Assembly: GCA_003240795.1 (NCBI GenBank)
Contig: QFNK01000056.1
Coordinates: 1-9,060 of the forward strand
Source of the DNA: Micavibrio aeruginosavorus
GTDB lineage: Bacteria; Pseudomonadota; Alphaproteobacteria; Micavibrionales; Micavibrionaceae
Direction: 5' to 3'
Length of the DNA stretch: 9,060 bases
The notes beneath the pieces are model-generated. The model was not told where the DNA came from. It searched no databases and saw only the letters and a list, made by a program, of their open reading frames with translations. This document shows, one piece after another, positions 1 through 6,462 of the stretch. Numbering within the stretch: position 1 is the first letter of the stretch; every line of letters starts with the position of its first letter. The position numbers were made by a program, and so were the translations under genes.

Positions 1-112
1 ACCTGAACCACGCGGGCGGCCAGATCATTCGTCGTCGTTGGGAATTGACGATATCGTGGGACATTTTTTCCATAGGCTACTTATACGGAAAACCGCATGG
101 CGGTGCAATAAA
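1..112. other. Left flank, unresolved
   Basis: This stretch lies beyond the stop codon of the amidohydrolase and I cannot assign a gene to it. On the minus strand an ATG at 73-71, with a second in-frame ATG at 64-62, opens a frame that runs off the left edge (it begins MEKMSHDIVN). It has no good ribosome binding site and uses three successive CGA codons, which are rare elsewhere here. A second minus frame has codon use closer to the neighbours (it contains TTTNDLAARVVQ), but it has no start codon after the TAA that precedes it. Either could be the 5' end of a neighbouring gene; neither is convincing. Confidence 0.25.
91..106 (-). terminator. Possible weak hairpin after the amidohydrolase gene
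   Basis: An inverted repeat with 5-bp arms ACCGC and GCGGT around a 3-nt loop (92-104) sits 8 nt past the amidohydrolase stop. On the minus strand it is followed by TTT and then CC. The stem is GC-rich but short and the T-tract is poor, so it may be a weak terminator or chance. Confidence 0.3.
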
Positions 113-1309
113 TTATTTGGCCAGCGGCAAAAATTCTTCCGTCACCCGTGCCCAGTATTCAATGCCCGCTGGGATGATATCGTCGTTAAAGTCGTATCCG
201 GCGTTGTGGAGGCCCTTGCTGTGCGGGCTGTCCGGCTGGGCGGGGAGGCCCTGACCCATCCAGATATAGCATCCGGGCACTTCCTGAAGCATCGCGCCGA
301 AATCCTCCGCCCCCATGCAAGGTTCGACATTAGCATCCACATTCGCCTCGCCGACGAGGGCGCGGGCGATATTGGCGCAGGTGATGCTTTCATCCACGCT
401 GTTGATGGTCGGGTCATAGCCGTCATTAACCACGTAGTCGATTTTCACGCCCAGCGTTTCGCCGACTCCTTTGGCAATCTCCCCGATGCGGCGTTTGATC
501 AAGGCGCGCGTTTCGACGCGGAAGGCGCGGAACGTGCCGGACAGTTTCGCGGCATCGGGAATGACGTTGCTCGCCCCCGATCCGGCGTGGAAATTCGTGA
601 CGCTCACAACGGCCTGATCAACGGGGTCAATCTGGCGGGAGACGATCGTCTGCAGCGCGGCGACAATGTGCGATCCCGCAACGATCGGGTCGATGGAGCG
701 GTTGGGCATCGCGGCGTGACCGCCTTTGCCCGTGATCGTCATTTCAAAGGAATCGGACGACGCCATGATCGGGCCGGGGCGAAGGCCGATGGTGCCGATC
801 TCCATGCCCGGCCAGTTGTGCATGCCGAACACGGCGTTCATGGGGAAATCCTTGAACAGTCCTTCGGCGATCATGCGGATCGCGCCTGCGCCGCCTTCCT
901 CCGCCGGCTGGAAAATCAAATGCACTTTGCCATCGAAATTGCGTGTTTCGGAAAGATATTTCGCCGCGCCCAGCAGCATCGCGGTATGCCCGTCATGGCC
1001 GCATCCGTGCATCTTGCCGGGGTTCTTCGACGCCCAGGGCTGGCCGGATGTTTCCGTCATATCGAGCGCGTCCATATCCGCGCGCAAACCGATGGCGCGG
1101 CCGGAAGTATTCTTCTGCCCCTCGATGGTTGCCACGATGCCCGTCACGGCAATGCCGGATTTGAAAGGAATGCCCCATTCGGTGAGTTTCTTTGCCACAA
1201 AGCCGCTGGCGAAGGTTTCCTCGTAAGATGTCTGCGGATTCTGGTGCAGTTCGCGGCGGTAGGCGGCGATTTCATCTTTCATGGAGGCAATGGAATTCAC
1301 GAGGCTCAT
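113..1309 (-). CDS. M20D-family metallo-amidohydrolase (hippurate/N-acyl-amino-acid hydrolase type)
   Basis: A 398-residue zinc-dependent amidohydrolase, expected in the cytosol, that cleaves an N-acyl or amide bond on an amino acid or small peptide-like substrate. The M20D metal ligands are all visible: C103 and H105 in MHGCGHDGH, E137/E138 in FQPAEEGG, H164 in GMHNWPG and H368 in GLHNAGYDFND. GLRADMDALD (about 75-84) precedes them and AEDFGAM (334-340) follows. The insert from about 185 to 300, beginning with TGKGGHAAMP, is the dimerisation domain. Length is normal for the family (about 380-400). I chose the ATG at 1309 because AAGAG lies 6 nt before it; a TTG five codons upstream is less likely. 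It is divergent from the SulP transporter across 61 bp. Substrate cannot be fixed from sequence: hippurate, acetyl-diaminopimelate and auxin-conjugate hydrolases share these motifs. Confidence 0.92.
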   Translation of the reverse strand: MSLVNSIASMKDEIAAYRRELHQNPQTSYEETFASGFVAKKLTEWGIPFKSGIAVTGIVATIEGQKNTSGRAIGLRADMDALDMTETSGQPWASKNPGKMHGCGHDGHTAMLLGAAKYLSETRNFDGKVHLIFQPAEEGGAGAIRMIAEGLFKDFPMNAVFGMHNWPGMEIGTIGLRPGPIMASSDSFEMTITGKGGHAAMPNRSIDPIVAGSHIVAALQTIVSRQIDPVDQAVVSVTNFHAGSGASNVIPDAAKLSGTFRAFRVETRALIKRRIGEIAKGVGETLGVKIDYVVNDGYDPTINSVDESITCANIARALVGEANVDANVEPCMGAEDFGAMLQEVPGCYIWMGQGLPAQPDSPHSKGLHNAGYDFNDDIIPAGIEYWARVTEEFLPLAK

Positions 1310-1370
1310 GGAGTACTCTTTCAATTAAGGGTGCCAGCCTAGATTAATCCTTTTCCCGCGGGTTTCAACC

Positions 1371-2639
1371 ATGACCGTTCGTTTTTCTTTCCCCGTTTCC
1401 ACCGCTTTGCGGGAAAGCATCGCGGGCGGCTACGGCTCTGCGGTTTTCAAATCCGACCTCGGCGCGGCGCTGGTCGTGGCGCTCATCGCGCTGCCGCTCT
1501 CCATGGCGCTGGCGATTGCGGTGGGACTGCCGCCGCAGCACGGTCTTTGTACCGCGATCATTGCGGGGATCGTCGCCGCATTTCTCGGCGGTTCACGCTT
1601 TCAGGTCAGCGGCCCAACGGCTGCCTTTGTTGCCATCCTCGCGCCCATTGTCGCGCAATACGGCCTCAGCGGTTTGATCTGGTGTCAGTTGATGGCGGGG
1701 GCGGTTCTTATTGTTCTAGGGCTCTCGAAACTGGGGCGCTATATCGCGCACGTGCCGTATGCCGTAACGACGGGCTTTACGGCGGGGATCGCGGTGGTGA
1801 TTGCAACACTTTCGCTCAATGATTTCTTCGGCCTGCATATCGCGCATCCGGGCGGCCATTATTGGGAGAAAGCCGCGAACATTGCAGCGTCGATGCCGAA
1901 CCTTACGCCCATGGAAACGCTGGTGTCGGTGGTCACGCTCGGCGTTATGATCGTTTTCCCGCGCTTCAGCAAAGCCATCCCCGCGCCGATCGTCGGCATA
2001 GGGGCGGGGACGTTGCTGTCCGTCTTTGCGGCAAAATATGGCATGCCGGTCGATACGATCGCCTCACGCTTTCCGCCCGGCATTCCGGCCTCCATGCCTG
2101 CCTTTCATCTGCCGGAGATGACGGACCTCATGCCGCTCATCCTTCCCGCCGTAACGGTTGCCTTGCTGGCCGCGTTGGAATCACTGCTGTCGGCAAGTGT
2201 GGCGGACAATATCACGGACACAAAACACAATCCGGATTCCGAACTTGTTGGCATAGGGCTTGGCAATATCGCCTGCGGTTTATTTGCGGGCATTCCGGCA
2301 ACGGGCGCCTTGGCACGTACGGCGGCGAACATCCATGCGGGCGCGAAAACACCGCTCGCATCCGTGTATCACGCGCTGTTTCTGCTGGTCTTCATGCTCG
2401 CGCTGGCGCCCTATATCAGCGAAATTCCCATGGCCGCGCTCGCGGCACTGCTTCTGATCACGGCGTGGCGCATGGCGCATATTCATCTTGTGAAGGATAT
2501 TTTAAAGGCAGGGAACAGGGAGGACACGGCATTGCTCCTCGTGACATTTATCCTGACCGTTATCTTCGACATGGTCGTGGGCGTTGGCGCAGGGCTTGCG
2601 CTTGCCCTGCTGTTTTATTTGGAAAGGAAAAAATCCTAA
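1371..2639 (+). CDS. SulP-family inorganic anion/carboxylate transporter, no STAS domain
   Basis: A 422-residue inner-membrane protein made almost wholly of hydrophobic segments. The SulP/SLC26 core signatures are clear: ALIALPLSMALAIAVGLPP (38-55), then AIIAGIVAAFLGGSRFQVSGPT (62-83), the helix with ALESLLSASVADNITDTKHN (268-287), GIGLGNIACGLFAGIPATGA (294-313) and the following ARTAANIHAGAKTP (315-328). It ends in a last membrane segment plus LERKKS. Most bacterial SulP proteins are 500-570 residues with a cytoplasmic C-terminal STAS domain; here that domain is absent and the reading frame ends cleanly. Family members move sulfate, bicarbonate or C4-dicarboxylates, and the substrate cannot be told here. 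The ATG at 1371 has no clear ribosome binding site. The stop overlaps the stop of yejE, on the other strand, by 4 bp. Confidence 0.9.
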   Translation: MTVRFSFPVSTALRESIAGGYGSAVFKSDLGAALVVALIALPLSMALAIAVGLPPQHGLCTAIIAGIVAAFLGGSRFQVSGPTAAFVAILAPIVAQYGLSGLIWCQLMAGAVLIVLGLSKLGRYIAHVPYAVTTGFTAGIAVVIATLSLNDFFGLHIAHPGGHYWEKAANIAASMPNLTPMETLVSVVTLGVMIVFPRFSKAIPAPIVGIGAGTLLSVFAAKYGMPVDTIASRFPPGIPASMPAFHLPEMTDLMPLILPAVTVALLAALESLLSASVADNITDTKHNPDSELVGIGLGNIACGLFAGIPATGALARTAANIHAGAKTPLASVYHALFLLVFMLALAPYISEIPMAALAALLLITAWRMAHIHLVKDILKAGNREDTALLLVTFILTVIFDMVVGVGAGLALALLFYLERKKS

Positions 2640-3664
2640 AGCGTCGTCTTGCGCGGGTCGAACGCGTCGCGCACCGCTTCACCGATAAAGGTGAGAAGGG
2701 TGAGCATGAACGCAAGACTGACGAAGGCGGAGATGCCAAGCCACGGCGCCTGTAAATTGTTCTTTCCCTGACTGAGAAGTTCGCCGAGCGACGGTGAACC
2801 CGGCGGCATGCCGAGGCCGAGGAAGTCGAGCGATGTTAGCGCGGTAATCGAACCCGTTAAAATAAACGGCATCATCGTCATCGTCGCGACCATCGCGTTG
2901 GGAAGGACGTGACGCACCATGATCGTGTGGCTGTCCACACCGAGCGCGTTGGCCGCGCGGACGTAATCCAGGTTGCGCGCGCGCAGGAATTCGGCGCGCA
3001 CGACATCGACAAGGCTGACCCACGAAAACAGCAGCAGGATGGCGAGCAGCGTCCAGAACCCTGGCACGAACATCGCCGAAAAAATGATGAGGATGTAAAG
3101 CGTCGGCAGGGACGACCATACCTCGATAAAACGCTGCAGCAACAAATCGACCTTGCCGCCGTAATATCCCTGAAAAGCGCCGGCCGTAATACCGATAAGG
3201 GAGCTTATGACCGTCAGGATCAAACCGAAGACAACGGAAATGCGGAAACCGTATAAAACGCGCGCGGCGACGTCGCGGCCCTGATCATCCGTGCCGAAAA
3301 TATTGACCGATGTCGGTTTGGACGGTGCAGGTTCTGGCAGGTCGTAAGAGATGGTGTCATAGGAAAAACGGATCGGCGGCCATACAGCCCAGCCTTTTGC
3401 CTCGATCAATCCCTGAACATACGGATCGCGGAAGTCGGTCGCCGTTTCAAAATCGCCGCCAAAGGTGGTTTCCGGATAGTCTTTCAGCACGGGGAAATAG
3501 AGCGCGTTGTCATAGCTGACCACGATAGGCTTGTCGTTCGCGATGACTTCCGCGAACAGGCAGACGAGCAGCAACGCCGCGAATATCCAGAAAGAATAAT
3601 AACCGCGCTTGTTGGCTTTGAACTGCGCGAGGCGGCGGCGGGTGAGGGGGCTTGCATGAAACAT
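2636..3664 (-). CDS. yejE: YejE-type ABC peptide importer permease
   Basis: One of the two inner-membrane permeases of a YejABEF-type ABC importer, which in Escherichia coli takes up peptides including microcin C. The 342-residue protein closely follows my memory of E. coli YejE (341 residues): membrane segment at about 23-41, the family signature AEVIANDKP (39-46), a large periplasmic section to about 130 with NIFGTDDQGRDV (121-132), then five more membrane segments. The EAA loop that contacts the ATPase runs from AEFLRARNLDYVRAANALG (224-242) to RHVLPNAM. The C-terminal part has SLDFLGLGMPPGSPSLGELL (278-297) and ends FIGEAVRDAFDP. I chose the ATG at 3664 because the N-terminus then aligns residue for residue with the E. 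coli protein; an in-frame TTG two codons earlier is possible. It lies 63 bp after a small orphan gene. No yejF follows it. Confidence 0.93.
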   Translation of the reverse strand: MFHASPLTRRRLAQFKANKRGYYSFWIFAALLLVCLFAEVIANDKPIVVSYDNALYFPVLKDYPETTFGGDFETATDFRDPYVQGLIEAKGWAVWPPIRFSYDTISYDLPEPAPSKPTSVNIFGTDDQGRDVAARVLYGFRISVVFGLILTVISSLIGITAGAFQGYYGGKVDLLLQRFIEVWSSLPTLYILIIFSAMFVPGFWTLLAILLLFSWVSLVDVVRAEFLRARNLDYVRAANALGVDSHTIMVRHVLPNAMVATMTMMPFILTGSITALTSLDFLGLGMPPGSPSLGELLSQGKNNLQAPWLGISAFVSLAFMLTLLTFIGEAVRDAFDPRKTTL

Positions 3665-3727
3665 GCGCAAAGTTTAGCCGCGCTTGCCCGCCATGCCTAT
3701 GATTTTTTACAGATTGTGCAGTGCTGT

Positions 3728-3961
3728 TTAGCGAACGGGCGGCCCGACAAACGCAGGGCCGTAATGCTGGCGGTATTTATGGAGATCGGCCTCGGACACG
3801 TCCTGCTTTAGAATGCCGCAGGGCTTTTCCGCCGCCGGGTCTTGTTTTGCAGGATAACCTTTTGAATGTTTGCGGAAAATGTCCTGGTCTCTCAGTGCGG
3901 CCTGATATTTGGCAGCCTCGTCATAAATGACGGTGATCCGAAAGTTGAGAATGTCACCCAT
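3728..3961 (-). CDS. Hypothetical 77-residue protein between yejB and yejE
   Basis: I do not recognise this protein. It begins MGDILNFRITVIYDEAAKYQ and ends GPAFVGPPVR. It is charged, has no membrane segment or signal peptide, and carries a single cysteine in KPCGILKQDV, so it should be cytosolic. Its start is 5 nt after the stop of the upstream 89-residue gene on the same strand, which points to a two-gene unit with coupled translation. Synonymous codon choice resembles the neighbours. No strong ribosome binding site precedes it. No alternative reading frame in this interval looks better. Function unknown. Confidence 0.62.
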   Translation of the reverse strand: MGDILNFRITVIYDEAAKYQAALRDQDIFRKHSKGYPAKQDPAAEKPCGILKQDVSEADLHKYRQHYGPAFVGPPVR

Positions 3962-3966
3962 TTTGC

Positions 3967-4236
3967 TTAGTGAACCGATTGGGAACCGGAGCCGGCCTTT
4001 TCGATGATGCTCAGGCGTTTTTTCTGCTCTTCGGAGAGGGCGTTGTCGTTGCCAGCGCGTTTGGCAAGGGAATCCGAGAGTTTTTCCTGCAGGGACGACA
4101 ACTCGTCATTTGCGGTAACCAGCGTGGTATTCAGGATATCGCGCAGGTTTTGCTCGGATGTCGCGGAAATATGGCCTTCGGCGCGTATTCGGTCGCGAAG
4201 CTCTTTCAGTTTCTGCTGAATCTCTTTCAAATCCAT
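3967..4236 (-). CDS. Hypothetical 89-residue helical protein between yejB and yejE
   Basis: I do not recognise this protein. It is rich in Glu, Lys, Gln and Leu with no cysteine, no proline and no membrane segment. MDLKEIQQKLKELRDRIRAE (1-20) reads as an amphipathic helix, and a second helical stretch covers about 40-80 (NDELSSLQEKLSDSLAKRA and EEQKKRLSIIEKAG), so a small coiled-coil or helical-bundle cytosolic protein is likely. Its 5' side holds a hairpin at the end of yejB and a good vegetative promoter, so it probably starts its own transcript with the 77-residue gene and perhaps yejE. The ATG at 4236 has GGTGG about 10 nt upstream. Function unknown. Confidence 0.68.
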   Translation of the reverse strand: MDLKEIQQKLKELRDRIRAEGHISATSEQNLRDILNTTLVTANDELSSLQEKLSDSLAKRAGNDNALSEEQKKRLSIIEKAGSGSQSVH

Positions 4237-4272
4237 CGGTCCAAACCACCATACTTGGGAAAATCTGGGGGG

Positions 4273-4301
4273 AAACTAAAGGAAATCCCGTATTCTGTCA
4301 A
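4273..4301 (-). promoter_or_regulatory. Predicted sigma-70 promoter for the small genes before yejE
   Basis: Reading the minus strand, a perfect -35 box TTGACA (4301-4296) is followed after 17 nt by TAGTTT (4278-4273), a moderate -10 match. The DNA just upstream is a run of A and T. A start near 4266 would give a leader of about 30 nt before the ATG at 4236. This would uncouple the two small genes and yejE from yejB. Confidence 0.5.
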
Positions 4302-4330
4302 ATAAAAATAAAAGGTTAACGGCCTTTTAT
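4302..4330 (-). terminator. Hairpin terminator at the end of yejB
   Basis: An 8-bp perfect inverted repeat, ATAAAAGG and CCTTTTAT with a 7-nt loop (4308-4330), overlaps the yejB stop codon. On the minus strand it is followed by TTTTATTT. The stem is AT-rich, so termination may be partial. Downstream genes have their own predicted promoter immediately after it. Confidence 0.45.
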
Positions 4331-5430
4331 ACTGACCGTGCGTCAAAATCGATCCGCGGGTCGACGGCGACATAAACGATATCCCGTATCAAAGTCATGA
4401 TCAGCCCCATCAGGGAAAAGATGTAAAGCGTGCCCAGGACAACGGGATAATCACGGTTCATGACGCTTTCGTAACTGAGCAGCCCCAGCCCGTCGAGCGA
4501 GAAGATCACCTCGATCAGAAGCGATCCCGTAAAAAAGATGGCAAGAAAGGCCGCCGGAAAACCGGCAATGACGATCAGCATCGCGTTGCGGAACACATGG
4601 CCATAAAGCACCTGCTTTTCCGTCAGGCCCTTCGCGCGAGCGGTCAGGACGTAATGCTTGCCGATTTCATCAAGAAAGGAGTTTTTGGTGAGCATGGTCA
4701 GGCCCGCAAACCCGCTGATCACCATGGCGGCGGTGGGGAGCACCATGTGCCACGCGTAATCAAGCGCGACGCGCCACCACGGCATGTCCTGCCAGTTGTC
4801 GGACAAAAGCCCGCGCAGCGGGAAGAGGTCGAAATACCGCCCGCCCGCAAACAGGATGATCAGCAGGATCGCAAACATGAAGGAGGGGATGGCATATCCC
4901 GCGAACACGGCGGCGGATGTCCAGATATCGAACGGCTGGCCGTCCTTCACCGCCTTGCGGATGCCGAGCGGGATGGAGATCAGGTAGATAAGAAGCGTCG
5001 ACCACAGGCCGAGCGAAATGGAAACGGGAAGCTTTTCAAGAACAAGGTCGATGACGGACACGTCGCGGTAATAACTCTCGCCCAGATCGAACACGGCATA
5101 ATTCTTGACCATGTTGAAGAAACGCTCCGGCGCGGGTTTGTCGAACCCGTACATTTTTTCAAGCTCCGCCACGAATTCGGGGTCCAGCCCCTGTGCGCCG
5201 CGGTACTTGCTCGCGCCGCCTTCACCGCCGGAACCGGCACCGACCGCCATGTCAGCACCGCCGCCGCCGCCAAAGCGGGCGGTTGCATCGACGCTGTTCC
5301 CCTGAAGCTGCGCGATCATGCGTTCCACGGGGCCGCCGGGCACGAACTGGATAATACAGAACGAGATAAACATGATGCCGAGCAGTGTCGGGATCATCAG
5401 GAGCAGGCGGCGGAGGACGTAATTCAGCAT
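4327..5430 (-). CDS. yejB: YejB-type ABC peptide importer permease
   Basis: Partner inner-membrane permease to YejE in a YejABEF-type peptide importer. At 367 residues it matches the usual length (364 in E. coli) and ordered motifs: an N-terminal membrane anchor LRRLLLMIPTLLGIMFI (6-22), FVPGGPVE (29-36), a glycine-rich variable stretch (54-75), YRGAQGLDPEFVAEL (76-90), YGFDKPAPERF (94-104), LPVSISLGLWSTLLIYL (134-150) with SIPLGIRKAV, FDLFPLRGL (200-208), and the EAA-type loop LTKNSFLDEIGKHYVLTARA (247-266) leading to HVFRNAML. It ends VDPRIDFDARSV, almost as in E. coli. The ATG at 5430 is the only sensible start, with a weak ribosome binding site. It lies 61 bp after a histidine-phosphatase-like gene, whereas yejA normally precedes it directly. 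Confidence 0.95.
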   Translation of the reverse strand: MLNYVLRRLLLMIPTLLGIMFISFCIIQFVPGGPVERMIAQLQGNSVDATARFGGGGGADMAVGAGSGGEGGASKYRGAQGLDPEFVAELEKMYGFDKPAPERFFNMVKNYAVFDLGESYYRDVSVIDLVLEKLPVSISLGLWSTLLIYLISIPLGIRKAVKDGQPFDIWTSAAVFAGYAIPSFMFAILLIILFAGGRYFDLFPLRGLLSDNWQDMPWWRVALDYAWHMVLPTAAMVISGFAGLTMLTKNSFLDEIGKHYVLTARAKGLTEKQVLYGHVFRNAMLIVIAGFPAAFLAIFFTGSLLIEVIFSLDGLGLLSYESVMNRDYPVVLGTLYIFSLMGLIMTLIRDIVYVAVDPRIDFDARSV

Positions 5431-5491
5431 GGGCGGTATTTAAGCACGAATGGCAGGAGACGCGAAGCCCCGATCCGCGCTCGTCCCCAGA

Positions 5492-6112
5492 CTATGACAA
5501 CGGGTTGATATTCCAACCGACGACATTCCACCGCGTGCCGTCATGTTCAAGGACGCAGATCGCGCCTGTCGAGACTTTCAGCTTGTGTGCGGCGGCAAAC
5601 CTATCGAAATCGCCCGTGATATGCGGGGCGAAGCGGGCGATGCCGTTGGAGGTGACGACCATCACGCAGTCCTGCCTGTCATCGACGATATGACCGGCGA
5701 AATTCTTCCAGTCGGCAATACATTTGTCCGGATCGAAATTCCAGCCGTTCGGAACGACCGCGCGCGCATCCCAGTCCTGCAAGGCCTGTTCACCGAGCCG
5801 CGCAATCACCGCATCTTCGGGAAGGTTTTCATCGGGGCCGTAATCGACCTCGTTAAAAATGGCGAGCGGGTAGACAGGGGCTTTATACCCCGCTTCGGAA
5901 AGCGCGAGGGCGGCGGTTTCTTTCGTGCGCTGAAGTTCGGAGGAGTATATGGCCTCGGGACGCAAGCCGCTCCGTTTCAGCCACGCGCCGATGGCCCGCG
6001 CCTGGGCTTGGCCGCTCTCGGTCAGCGGCAGATCGGTTCGCGCGCCGACGCGGCGCGGCGTTTCGCCTTTTTCAAACGTATTGCCATGGCGGGCGATAAT
6101 CAGGATGGTCAT
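5492..6112 (-). CDS. Histidine phosphatase superfamily (phosphoglycerate-mutase-like) protein
   Basis: A 206-residue cytosolic protein of the phosphoglycerate-mutase-like branch. LIIARHGNT near the N-terminus supplies R8 and the phospho-accepting H9. DLPLTESGQAQARAIG (27-42), YSSELQRTKETA (56-67, with R62) and FNEVDYGPDE (86-95, acid residue E88) follow in the usual order. The second catalytic histidine, normally in a strand-plus-HGG motif, is replaced: the matching place reads MVVTSNGIARF (151-161). The protein may be weakly active, use another residue, or bind rather than cleave phosphate. It is 40 bp downstream of the 69-residue gene and 61 bp upstream of yejB on the same strand, so it is probably co-transcribed with both. 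The substrate is unknown; sugar phosphate, nucleotide or protein phosphate are all possible for the family. Confidence 0.85.
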   Translation of the reverse strand: MTILIIARHGNTFEKGETPRRVGARTDLPLTESGQAQARAIGAWLKRSGLRPEAIYSSELQRTKETAALALSEAGYKAPVYPLAIFNEVDYGPDENLPEDAVIARLGEQALQDWDARAVVPNGWNFDPDKCIADWKNFAGHIVDDRQDCVMVVTSNGIARFAPHITGDFDRFAAAHKLKVSTGAICVLEHDGTRWNVVGWNINPLS

Positions 6113-6152
6113 GACGCCATGAGACCCGAATTACCGCCCCTTGTCCATGCCC

Positions 6153-6362
6153 TTATTGATTTTGCGGGACGTTCGATTCAGCCATTTTCTGTGCGGAATC
6201 TATATCCGCGGAGGTGCCTTGCGAAAGAACGACACCGCTATGGATCACGCGCCAGCGCCAGCTGTCATTTTTCTGTTCGCATTGATATCCGTTTTTGAAA
6301 CGTTCAACCAACAGGTCGTAATCACCCGCGGAAGAGCACATTTTCTCCGGTTGCCATTGCAT
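6153..6362 (-). CDS. Hypothetical 69-residue protein with WRWRV motif
   Basis: I do not recognise this protein. Its start is firm: AAGGAG (6377-6372) lies 9 nt before the ATG. The chain has one half with YDLLVERFKNGYQCEQ (15-30) and a second with SWRWRVIHSGVVLSQG (34-49), then a helical DIDSAQKMAESN. The order of two tryptophans, a small beta-hairpin and an alanine-containing helix looks like a compact domain that binds or caps something, but this is only an impression. There is no signal peptide or membrane segment. It is the first gene after an EcfG-like promoter and is followed by the phosphatase-like gene, suggesting a stress-induced unit. Confidence 0.72.
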   Translation of the reverse strand: MQWQPEKMCSSAGDYDLLVERFKNGYQCEQKNDSWRWRVIHSGVVLSQGTSADIDSAQKMAESNVPQNQ

Positions 6363-6397
6363 CTTGTTAATCTCCTTAAAAATAAATTTGTTTTAGG

Positions 6398-6414
6398 CTC
6401 TGCAAACGGCAGAG
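6398..6414. repeat. Inverted repeat in divergent promoter region
   Basis: Perfect 6-bp arms CTCTGC and GCAGAG separated by 5 nt. No T-tract follows on either strand, so a terminator is unlikely. It overlaps the -10 element of the EcfG-like promoter and lies between two divergent genes, a position suitable for an operator that affects both. It may also be chance. Confidence 0.35.
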
Positions 6415-6430
6415 AATTGGTCTAGGTTCC
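6405..6430 (-). promoter_or_regulatory. EcfG-type general stress promoter (predicted)
   Basis: On the minus strand, GGAAC (6430-6426) is followed after 17 nt by CGTT (6408-6405). This is an exact match to the GGAAC-N16/17-CGTT consensus of the alphaproteobacterial general stress sigma factor EcfG. A start about 7 nt downstream would leave a leader of about 35 nt before the ATG of the 69-residue gene, which has a strong ribosome binding site. No other use of this site is evident. Confidence 0.6.
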
Positions 6431-6462
6431 TCAGACAGCATTCAAGGAAAGAGGATTTTTAC

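Noticed and set aside
66..73. Possible frameshift at the run of six A that would join an ATG to the better-looking minus frame at the left edge
   Set aside because: One extra A would open a frame beginning MEKNVPRYRQ, but fewer than 30 codons are visible and nothing recognisable supports a correction.
38..1342. 434-codon plus-strand open frame opposite the amidohydrolase gene
   Set aside because: It lies opposite a gene with all family motifs, has no ribosome binding site at its TTG start, and its product is rich in His, Arg, Gly and Ala as expected of an antisense shadow in GC-rich DNA.
1355..1362. Palindrome CCCGCGGG between the amidohydrolase and SulP genes
   Set aside because: Only 8 bp and GC-only, easily chance in this composition; no second copy nearby to suggest an operator.
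1862..2755. 297-codon plus-strand open frame inside the SulP gene and past its end
   Set aside because: It is a shifted frame of a clear membrane protein gene and its product (rich in His, Arg and Gly, with no family motif) looks non-native.
3674..3694. Six-codon mini-frame (MAGKRG and stop) just before yejE on the minus strand, in the same frame
   Set aside because: A leader peptide or an N-terminal nonsense change was considered, but yejE aligns with its E. coli counterpart from the ATG at 3664 and no ribosome binding site precedes the mini-frame.
4597..5508. 303-codon plus-strand frame opposite yejB
   Set aside because: yejB matches its family end to end; the opposite frame has low-complexity charged sequence and no credible start.
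5543..6298. 251-codon plus-strand frame opposite the phosphatase-like gene
   Set aside because: It is a shadow of the gene on the minus strand, with no recognisable domain and no ribosome binding site.
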